Positions 9,148-17,492 of a DNA stretch of 64,000 nt are shown one piece after another (position 1 is the first letter of the stretch; each line of letters begins with the position of its first letter). The notes under the pieces were generated by a model. It saw nothing but the letters and a program-made list of their open reading frames with translations. It made no database searches and was not told the origin of the DNA. The stretch is taken from positions 1,612,001-1,676,000 of the forward strand of contig JAACJO010000009.1 in NCBI GenBank assembly GCA_013368445.1, written 5' to 3'. The stretch is from Leucocoprinus leucothites (lineage: Eukaryota > Basidiomycota > Agaricomycetes > Agaricales > Agaricaceae). Made by a program: the position numbers and the translations under genes.

Positions 9148-11623
9148 CTAGGCCCGGGGCCGACCAGCAGAACCAGAATGACTTTGCAACCAATCCCGAT
9201 CAAACCGGTGGTGCCAGAACGCGCACTTGCGGTCAGTAGCAGCATGTTCCTTGCCGCAATTGATGCACTTGATATGGGGACAGGGTTCCCCGGCAGGTGT
9301 GGGCTGGATGGGAGGGTTGGCCTTCGGCGATCCCTTGCAGCAGGAGGAGGTGGTGCGGTGATTCTCGGACCAATGTGGCCCACCGCATTGTGAGCACCTG
9401 AGCGCACGGTTGCGACAGGTGGTGGTAGTGTGGCCCCAACGCCAGCATCGTTGACACTGGGGGGTCCCGGGGTGAGCGCGTGCAGCCTTGATCATGGACT
9501 GCATGCCATCAAAGTTGAGGTATTTGCCGACCAGGTGCTTAGCGTTAGCGCCGGACTGAGAATCCCAAAGGTTGACCCAGACGGTGGCGGTGTCAGCTTT
9601 GGCGGAGTTGCGCATGATGCGCATGGAGGATACGTTAGCGAATGTCTCCTTGAAGGGAGACAGACACATACGGTCGGTGATGTGTTGCGGAGTGGTGTGG
9701 ATGCCACTCGTGTAGTAAGGGACGTCCAGGATCTTGAGGTAAGACCTGGACCTGGGGCGCTTGGTCTTCAGCTCGAACGGGGCAGTGAAGGCTGAAGAGA
9801 GGGAGGATTCGATCACTAATGCATCGGCATCAGTGGCGACGGAGTTGGTGTACAACGAGATGGTGTCGTACGCCCGAGCAATGTTCTCGACGCGAAGTGA
9901 GCTCTTCGCGCAAGTGAGGGAATCGTTGAGAAGGCGCATGGCCTTGTGGTGGAGGTAAGTGATATCGCCGGCACTGCCAGTGAAATCGAGGAAGAGTTGG
10001 CGCCGGGTGGGGCCCGACGTGGTCATGCGGGGCTTCTTTGCAGAAGGCGCATCAGCGAGGGCAGCCTGATGCATCGCAGCAACGCGATCGGGCTCAAGGG
10101 TGGGGTGGGACTGGGCGAGCTTGATGAGCGCTGCTGTTAAGCGCGCAAACGCTACGGATAGGGAGCCGACGTCAAGGACCGGTTGGACAGAGGTGGTGAC
10201 AGAGGTAAGGCAGGAGCCGATCGTCGGACGCGGGTGCGGGTCGTGGCCTCAACTTATGTGTTGTGCCAACTACTGACGCTTGACCCGGATTTCAGACAAG
10301 GTAAGAGAATAGAGGACGAACAGAGAGCAGAGGAAAGTAGCGTATCGCTAAGTTGATTATCAGACTGCCCCATCCAAGTACAAAGTCGTGCTACTTATAT
10401 ACGATGCGGAATATAGGATCGGATAAGGAAAACAAGCAAAGTAGTAAACGGAGAAATAATCAAAGTGGAGTCCGCAAATTTTACAAGGCTAGAAGATAGA
10501 AAATTTACTATTAAACGGTTGTCAGAAAATTTCGACAAGGCGGTATGAATTAATAAAATGGAAGATGTCAGAATAAGTCCGAAGGTGAAAGACCGATAAA
10601 AACCGAAGTAACCGATATGCAAGAACAGATAGTATTTCATGAAAATATTACCAAGTTCAAACTGTCAGCCGTTCTTGAGGCCCGGCTCGTGACAGCTGCC
10701 GCAGACGCCAGGGTACGGGCTACCTCAGCAAATGACTTCTTAGCCGCTGAGGGTGGGATGGGCGCTCGCCGGGCTTGGCCATCAGACCTAACCTTCGGAG
10801 CAGGGGGCGCTTGAATGGGTGCTTTGCCACTAGCGCGGGCCTTTGCAGGCGCCGGCTTGGGCAGTAGGGAGGGACAGGCCGGGGCAGGCCAACGATCTGG
10901 GGGGGGTAAGGTAGGTGCCTTTGGGGAACCCATGTCGATGTCACGTGGACCTGCTGAGTCAGCAGATCCATGGGTCGCCTCATGGACAATGCGCGTTGCT
11001 TTAGGCCCGGTCTCGGGCAGCCCACACTTGCACCCGAGGTCGTACATTACATCCCCGAAATCAGTCAGCCCACGAGAGCTGAGCGAGTGCGAGGAGAGGG
11101 GGGTGCCGTCAAGTTCCAGCTTGTCGACGATGACAAAGGCCGCCTTAGCCAGGCAAGTGACGGCCGCGGAAGCATCATCCTCTGCGATGGAGGAGTGGGA
11201 TTCAGCACAATCCTCAAGCCACTTGAGGAATGTCCAGAGGTTGGAGAGAGCGCGCTTTGGGGTGAGCTCCTTCTTCTTTCCCTTGGAGGAGGTCACTGAT
11301 TCGGGCACGACAGGGGGAGCGTCGACAGGGTAGAAGGTAGTTCCACTGGCTGTGAAGGGTTTGAGTGGCGACAGAATGTCAGCCACTGGAGGAGCAACCG
11401 ACAGCGACGGAACGTCAGCGGTCAGTTGGGAGGGGGGGCCAGGCGACGAAACGTCAGCCTGGGGGGGACCGAAGAACCCATGCACGTTGAGTGGGTTGTC
11501 GTAGGGATCGAGGTGGTCGTCTTCGGCCATCTTGGCAATGTTGAGCTCGTCGTCAGAGACGGCGGACTCGGATTCGAACACGGCAAACTGATTTGCGGTA
11601 GCTTTAGACTTGCGTCTACCCAT
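9148..11623 (-). CDS. GOS-a ORF1, gag-like protein with zinc knuckles; open apart from LTR4a
   Basis: The start ATG at 11623 opens MGRRKSKATANQ and the TAG stop is at 9148. Removing the solo LTR4a and one copy of its 5-bp TSD gives an uninterrupted frame of 636 aa. Regions in order: an acidic N-terminus (DDELNIAKMAEDDHLDPY), FGPPQADVSSPGPPSQ, a domain with KKKELTPKRALSNLWTF, a Pro/Ala-rich linker (about residues 230-300), a conserved core (GPTRRQLFLDFTGSAGDIT, RSRSYLKILDVPYY, WDSQSGANAK), then three knuckles CQRCWRWGHTTTTC, CSQCGGPHWSENH and CINCGKEHAATDRKC. The C-terminal half is homologous to TadL ORF1. No endonuclease or RT follows: the 3'UTR and poly(A) come within about 315 nt. Function (RNA binding, particle formation) is inferred from the family. 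Best-preserved GOS protein in the window. Confidence 0.85.
10135..10694 (-). repeat. Solo LTR4a (560 bp), TSD GCTGC
   Basis: It starts TGTTAAGCGCGC and ends CTCGTGACA, and is flanked by a perfect GCTGC duplication at 10130-10134 and 10695-10699. A TATA box (TATATAAG in minus orientation, + positions 10394-10401) sets the orientation. It splits GOS-a ORF1 at the run of Ala codons. A second copy of exactly the same length is at 16477-17036. The differences I can see between the two are transitions, nearly all in CpG. Confidence 0.93.
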
Positions 11624-12091
11624 AGTAGAGTAGATAGACGATGTAAGAATGCCTCAGAACAAACACCAACTTTCGATGGTGGTGGTAAGAGGACAAGGAG
11701 GGATGTGCGAAAATGTCCTTGAAGGTGGACAATCGCATGCGGTCGGTCATGTGATTCAGCGTGATGCGGACACCGTTCAGGAAGTAGGGGACATCAAGAA
11801 CCTTCAGGTAGGATCTTGACCTGGGGCGGCGCGTCTTGATCGCAAAAGGGGTGGTGAAGACAGAGGGGATGGAGGACTCGATGACGTCACAGTCGGCGTC
11901 AGAGAGAATGGAGGAGGTGTGCAGCACGATCGTGCTGTACGCCTTGGTGATGTTCTCTACACACAAGATCGACTTGGCGCGGGAGAGGGAGTCGTTGAGA
12001 AGGCGCATGGCTGATCCTCCTTTCCCTCTAACCACCATCATCAATTTCTTTGACGGTGTCTTATACTACATTGACTACGAATTCTATCGAT

Positions 12092-14847
12092 ATGACTGCA
12101 CCATCACATTGGGTGGACCTCAAGGGTACACCTCCACTGTCTTCGGACCCCATCAACATTGTTGACACTGAAACACGTGTCTCAACTTACAAGCGCAACT
12201 GCTCTAATTCGCCCGCGCTTTCTATCAAATCATCCAAACACTCTGTTCTCGATGACGCCAAGTCGGCTGCCTCTTCCAGAGCAGGTTCTGACATTGAAGA
12301 AAGCGGTGAGAGTGATTCTGATTCGTCTGGATCTTCAACCCCTTCCTCCCCCACAAACGTACATGCTGCACTTTCCCGTGCAGCCTCACACTCTTCCCTC
12401 AGAACTCCCCCCCTCCATCCTTGCGTTCCAAACGGGCCTGTACTCGTGATGTCCACAGAGGATTGGATTCTACACCTAAAGCCGTCTCAAGAATCGCGTC
12501 GATGAGCGCATACAACGACTTCAAGTTGCCCATTCCCTTCCGTTCATTCGGCGAGGGATTTCTCGGTGAGCTTAAAACACCTGATCCTTTGAACTTGGAC
12601 TCTCGCGGGGACGCATGGAGCGACCAAGAGGATGGGATTATAACGAACGGGGAACCTACCAACCGGTTCTTTGGACCCCCACCCACCTCAAGGCTGCCTC
12701 ATGTGATCCACAGATCCACTGAGTCAGCAAATGCTGTGCCAACCGGCACTCCGGCTACTTTCTTTGCCGGCTCATCCAATACTAATGACGTCACACCTGA
12801 CGTCACACATGATGTCACTGGTGACATCACTGCACAGACGCAGGAGCCTAGGCCTGCACAGCCACAACTACCGGATCTTAAGGATTCATCGAACACTGCC
12901 ACCGAAGAGACCGTTGTTGTCGGTGAAGCTACTTTCAAAGCGCTAGAAGCGCTTAAATATGCTACTAATTTCTTCAAGCACCGTGCTGCGCTAGGGTTAC
13001 AACCTGGCAGAAAGGATCCAAGAGTTCCCCAGATGGGGGAACCAATATACTGTCTTCTCACTACTATGTTTGAAACAGGCTGGGACCGGCTTCCCATCAA
13101 TGGCGAAAGTGGTCTCACCATCGTAGATACGCTAAGGCATTACTACGGTCCGCCTCCCGATATTCCCATGACGGACTCTTCCCCCCCTCCCAAAGGCAAA
13201 GGGAAGGGAAAAAAGGCACATAGCCTTCATCCGTCTTCCATCCCTACCTCCCTATTCCCGCCTGGCATTGTCGTTGGGCAAACTAACCATACAGTGCATA
13301 TTGATGATGATCGCATGAACATCGACCAAGCCCCTCCCGCTGAGGGCACCATTCCTCTCCCCCAGAATGACGTTATGTCTTCTGGTAAGGCAGGAGACGT
13401 TTCGTCCGTGCCAGGCTCCCTGAAGGCAAGGAATGACATTACGTCTTCTAAGCCATCCGGTCCTATTCATGTCTCCCGGGCCCCCCCCCCACCTTCCAAT
13501 CACGTGACTCCAAGGAACGGGAATGGAAACATCGAGCGCTCAGTTGGGCGCCTCTCTCATGATGGCCAGGCTCAGCCATCTAAACCTAACCCTAAGGGCG
13601 CCTCTGACATGCCGCCTCCCATTCCCCCTCCTGACCGTAAGGCATCCACCAAACCCCTTACGGAACATTTCAACAAGAAGAATGTGTCATTCACTGATGC
13701 TGCCCGACGGGGTGTCCAGCCGGCGACTTCCTCTTCCAACTCCTCTTCCAACATCGACGGGGTTAAGATGCGAGAAATGATACTCGCCTTCCCTGAACTA
13801 TCATATGACAAAGTACTTGCTATGTACAAGGCAGGCTTTGGAGGCGCCCAACCTCAAGCGCCCGAACCCTCAACCGCAAGCGCTCTACGCGCTAAACCTA
13901 AAATGACCACGCACGGACCTACCCGTCGCCAAGTCCTCATCCCGTTTGAAGGAAACATCATCGCTGACCGTATCAAAGACTTCAATAAGGCAGCTGAATT
14001 CTGTAACCGCGGTCTTACTGCCGCCCAATCCAAACTTTGCATCAAATCAGTCCGCGAATCATATAATGGCATCTCTATCGCCACCTCAGGTGTTGCATCC
14101 CCCGCTGACCTGGAAACCATTAAATCTTGGCTTAAAAAAGCCTGGCAACTGGGAGACGCCATCCCTGTTGAGCCACGCCTCCCACAATCTAAATCTTTCC
14201 TTAAAATCGTCAGCGTCCCCTATTGGGTAGCCAATTCTTCCAACCCCCTTTCCCCCGCATTCGTTGAACAAGCTCTCGGACAATCTACTTTGTTTGAGAA
14301 TGTTATTCTCGCCGCCCGCCCTCGCGTTATGAAAGCATCCCAGAAATCGGATACGGCCGTTGTGTGGTTTGATATCTGGGACTCACAAAACGGTACTAAG
14401 GCCAAGACGTTGGTCAACCGTACTATCAACTTTGGCAGACATGTCGGAACCATCCAAGCTACTAGTATGCACCCCGGCATTGCGCAATGCAGGAACTGCT
14501 GGCACTGGGGTCACCCCACTCATGCGTGTCGCGCCCTTGGTGCACGTTGTCAAATCTGTGGTGGTCCTCATCACATCGAAAACCACCGATCCATGGCCTG
14601 GTGTTGTAAGGCCAACCCTAAATCAAACCCCCCCCGTGACGCCACTCCTGAGGGCATCCCATGTCCTCACTTGGAGAACTTCAAATGCCTGAATTGCAAA
14701 GGCGATCATCATGCAAATGACACCAAATGTCCATTCTGGAGGAACAGGTTCGATTGCACCTGGCACTCTAATAAAGCCGCCGAATCACGCACCGCACGTG
14801 CAGTTCGTGCCAATTCCAATCGCTCCGGTGGCGGAGTTGCCATTTAA
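12092..14847 (+). pseudogene. TadL copy C ORF1 (gag-like, three zinc knuckles), one frameshift
   Basis: The start ATG at 12092 gives MTAPSHWVDLKGTP. One frameshift near 12415 separates the first about 108 codons from the rest, which is open for over 800 codons to the TAA at 14845-14847. Regions: a Ser/acid-rich N-terminus, FRSFGEGFLGELKTPDPLNL, a domain with GEPIYCLLTTMFETGWDRLP, a Pro-rich linker, a core (PTRRQVLIPFEGNI, SKSFLKIVSVPYWVANSSNP, WFDIWDSQNGTKAK), and knuckles CRNCWHWGHPTHAC, CQICGGPHHIENH and CLNCKGDHHANDTKC. This is a Tad-like LINE ORF1 protein. The stop is followed after two bases by the ORF2 ATG (TAAATATG), a spacing conserved in all three readable copies. Confidence 0.9.
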
Positions 14848-14849
14848 AT

Positions 14850-16244
14850 ATGTCTGGTAAGAACAATAACATCTCTTCTGTTCGTATCTATTCACAAAAC
14901 GTGGGATGCTCTTATGCCCTGGTTGATACCATACTTGAGTCCAAAAAACTGGATTTCGAAATCATCTTTCTACAGGAACCTCCATGGAACCATATTCGGA
15001 AAGCACCTTCTACAACTAACCCTGAAGGGGATGATGTCATTGGTGCCCCTATTCACCCTGAATGGTTGTGTATGGTTCACCCTACCAAGCCTAACGATCC
15101 CCGACCCCGTACTCTGACTTATGTTCACAGACGCCTACTTCGCATGAGGCCCATTCTTCGTCAAGAGTGGGTCAACCACCGCGATATACAAATCTTGGGT
15201 CTATTCAACCAGGGTAACTATATCCATTTACTTAACATATACTTGGACTCGTCCTCGTTGGCGATCAATTTCCTTTCAACAAACTTCATCAACATCTCTA
15301 ATGTTATATATATGGGAGGGGACTTCAATTGTCGATCTCCAGAATGGGACCCTTCAGCTACTTACGTCCCTATGTCAGCTATAACTCTAACGGAGTTAGC
15401 GGATGGCTTCAATCTCACAAGGTCCTCACCAACCTCATTATCCCCTACTCATTTCTCTTCCATTGAAAGTCATGACGATTCGGTTATCGACCTTATTTTT
15501 TGTGCTAACAATTCCACCTCCCACATCATCAATGTCAATTCGAGACTCCCATCAGATCATGCACCCTTGATTATGGATCTTCCAATCCGTCCAGATTATA
15601 TTAATTATAAAAAGCGAGTACTACCGAAAGATAGCGATGAAGAGACGGCTTTCATTTCTCAAGTCTCTGAGCATCTAGTGGCCCTTGACTGTTCGGACAT
15701 TCAGTCCACCTCCTGTCTGAACGATATTTCTAACTCCATTTCTCGAATCTTTCATGAATCTTGGAATACGAACTCTAAAACTGTATGGATTACTAACCGG
15801 TCAAAGGAATGGTGGAACCCCCATTGTTCTGAGACTCTTCTTACCTACAGAAGAACAAAGGATCGTAATGACTGGCGAGCATTCAGAGCGGCTACCAGAG
15901 CCACCAAACGCTCTTTTTTCGATACGCGCATCCATGAAATCGCATCGACCAACAAACAACCCTGGGACCTCATGGAGTGGGTAAAACAACACAAACTCTC
16001 TGCCGTCGAGGGAATCCACTACCAAGGATGTCCTTTCCGCACTCAATGGGTGCAATGTGCCTTCCCTCAATATGAGTTCCTCGTCAAATTCTTGAAAAAG
16101 AATCTGGCTGCTTTTGCCTTCACTAATCAATATACATGTCCACTGCCACCCCAAACTCCTGTGCCTGCCAAACCAAATGAAGGTGAATTATATTCTTTCA
16201 TCTCTTCTCTTCTCTTTTCCTTTGAGACCGATCTCTGTGTATAA
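14850..16244 (+). CDS. TadL copy C ORF2 deletion derivative: endonuclease fused in frame to C-terminal tail
   Basis: A single open frame of 464 aa. Residues 1 to about 235 are an AP-like endonuclease with all the expected residues: QNV (Asn), IIFLQEPPW (Glu), YMGGDFNCRSPEWD (Asp), DSVIDLIFCAN, and SDHAPLIM (His). Residues to about 390 are the linker before RT. A deletion at 16026 then removes the RT, RNase H and the zinc motif, and joins HYQGC in frame to PFRTQWVQCAFPQYEF and the terminal tail, stopping at 16244. By homology the endonuclease nicks target DNA for target-primed reverse transcription. This product could at most nick, not copy. It is the only long uninterrupted ORF2 product in the window. 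Confidence 0.85.
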   Translation: MSGKNNNISSVRIYSQNVGCSYALVDTILESKKLDFEIIFLQEPPWNHIRKAPSTTNPEGDDVIGAPIHPEWLCMVHPTKPNDPRPRTLTYVHRRLLRMRPILRQEWVNHRDIQILGLFNQGNYIHLLNIYLDSSSLAINFLSTNFINISNVIYMGGDFNCRSPEWDPSATYVPMSAITLTELADGFNLTRSSPTSLSPTHFSSIESHDDSVIDLIFCANNSTSHIINVNSRLPSDHAPLIMDLPIRPDYINYKKRVLPKDSDEETAFISQVSEHLVALDCSDIQSTSCLNDISNSISRIFHESWNTNSKTVWITNRSKEWWNPHCSETLLTYRRTKDRNDWRAFRAATRATKRSFFDTRIHEIASTNKQPWDLMEWVKQHKLSAVEGIHYQGCPFRTQWVQCAFPQYEFLVKFLKKNLAAFAFTNQYTCPLPPQTPVPAKPNEGELYSFISSLLFSFETDLCV

Positions 16245-16384
16245 CACCTTGTCTTATAGCCTCTCTCGAGTCTTATCTATGTTACTGGACTAATCGTGTA
16301 TAGTCTCTGTCTTAAGTGGTCTCCGACCGCTTCGTGTACCCCAGCTTGCTGTAGCGTACCGTCTGTTTGTAATATTTAGTTGAA

Positions 16385-16408
16385 AGCGGACTGCGATCGA
16401 GCACCGCT
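16385..16408 (+). promoter_or_regulatory. TadL 3'-terminal stem-loop (24 nt)
   Basis: AGCGG at 16385-16389 pairs with CCGCT at 16404-16408 around a 14-nt loop. It is followed by ATATAAATTCATTGA and the poly(A). It is shared, with a compensatory closing pair, with GOS (8873-8896). It is the likely RNA signal read by the LINE reverse transcriptase (inference). Confidence 0.6.
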
Positions 16409-16476
16409 ATATAAATTCATTGAATTTTTAAAAAAAAAAAAAAGAAAAGAAGGCACATGGCCTTGTGATGGAGGTA

Positions 16477-17036
16477 TGTTAAGCGTGCAAACGCTACGGA
16501 TAGGGAGCCGACGTCAAGGACCAGTTGGACAGAGGTGGTGACAGAGGTAAGGCAGGAGCCGATCGTCGGACGCGGGCACGGGTCGTGGCCTCAACTTATG
16601 TGTTGTGCCGACTACTGACGCTTGACCTGGATTTCAGACAAGGTAAGAGAATAGAGGACGAACAGAGAGCAGAGGAAAGTAGCGTATCGCTAAGTTGATT
16701 ATCAGACTGCCCCATCCAAGTACAAAGTCGTGCTACTTATATACGATGCGGAATATAGGATCGGATAAGGAAAACAAGCAAAGTAGTAAACGGAGAAATA
16801 ATCAAAGTGGAGTCCGCAAATTTTACAAGGCTAGAAGATAGAAAATTTACTATTAAACGGTTGTCAGAAAATTTCGACAAGGTGGTATGAATTAATAAAA
16901 TGGAAGATGTCAGAATAAGTCCGAAGGTGAAAGACCGATAAAAACCGAAGTAACCGATATGCAAGAACAGATAGTATTTCATGAAAATATTACCAAGTTC
17001 AAACTGTCAGCCATTCTTGAGGCCCGGCTCATGACA
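16477..17036 (-). repeat. Solo LTR4b (560 bp), TSD AGGTA
   Basis: Same length and ends as LTR4a (TGTTAAGCGTGC ... CTCATGACA), flanked by a perfect AGGTA duplication at 16472-16476 and 17037-17041, inserted in the GOS-b fragment. The TATA box is at 16735-16742 (minus orientation). The visible differences from LTR4a are transitions such as ACCGG/ACCAG, GACCC/GACCT, GGCGG/GGTGG and CTCGTG/CTCATG. Confidence 0.93.
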
Positions 17037-17492
17037 AGGTAGGTGACCTCATTGGCACTGCCGACGAAGTCAAGGAAGAGTTGGTGGCGGGTAGGGCCTG
17101 CGGTTGTCATGCACGGCTTCCGAGTGACAGGAGTGGTGGCTTGGGTGGCCTGATGCATAGCAGTGATGCGATCAGGATTGAGATCAGGGTGGGATTGCGC
17201 CAGCTTGATCAGTGATGCAACTCCAGCAGGGCGGGCTGCCTCGGTGAAGGACTTCTTGACCGAGGTGGAAGGAGGGGGCGCTTTGGTGGGCGCTTGCTGG
17301 GCTTGGCCATCAGACCTAACCCTAGCTTGGGGAGGGCCACTAGCGCGCGCTTTAACAGGCGCTTGCTTGGGTGGTAGTATGGGATGGGCCGGGGCGGGCT
17401 GACAATCCGGGGGCGTTTGTTTGGGCACTTTAGGGGAGCCCATGGCAATGTCACGTGGTTCTGCTTTGTCAGCAGATCCATGGGTTGCCAGA

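Larger units (their letters stand above)
8813..11703 (-). mobile_element. GOS-a copy 2 (minus), full length, split by solo LTR4a
   Basis: It begins with a long poly(T) (8813-8835), then a perfect GCGACCCC/GGGGTCGC hairpin at 8844-8862 and the 24-nt stem-loop at 8873-8896. ORF1 is at 9148-11623, and the 5' terminus (CCTCCTTGTCCTCTTACCACC in minus orientation) is at about 11703. Without the 560-bp LTR4a it is about 2.33 kb. The left flank is TadL copy A, but the right flank is a different GOS-b fragment instead of TadL, so the two target ends do not match. Confidence 0.88.
12012..16447 (+). mobile_element. TadL copy C: full 5' end, large deletion in ORF2
   Basis: Plus-strand TadL with an intact 5' terminus (TGATCCTCCTTTCCCTC), ORF1, ORF2 with an internal deletion of about 2.55 kb, the 3'UTR with a perfect terminal stem-loop (16385-16408), and poly(A). 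It is flanked by a 14-bp duplication, AGAAGGCGCATGGC at 11998-12011 and AGAAGGCACATGGC at 16448-16461 (one CpG transition). It is inserted in GOS-b ORF1. Measured against copy L (7.0 kb) it is 4.4 kb long. Confidence 0.93.
11704..17492 (-). mobile_element. GOS-b internal fragment (minus), pieces 11704-12011, 16448-16476, 17037-17492
   Basis: Minus-strand GOS-b ORF1 sequence without its own 5' or 3' end. Readable blocks are FINGVRITLNHMTDRMRLSTFKD-like text, RSRSYLKVLDVPYF, TRHQLFLDFVGSANEVTYL, and then the linker up to codons for HGSADKAE. It is interrupted by TadL copy C (12012-16447, clean TSD) and solo LTR4b (16477-17036, clean TSD). Both ends abut 5' termini of other GOS copies in opposite orientations (copy 2 on the left, copy 4 on the right), without TSDs. 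How this arrangement formed is not resolved. Confidence 0.75.

Noticed and set aside
10815..11333. Long open frames opposite to GOS ORF1 (for example 172 codons here, and the equivalent at 17865-18383)
   Set aside because: They are shadows of the GC-rich Pro/Ala-coding sense frame, repeated wherever the same GOS sequence occurs, and have no recognisable domain.
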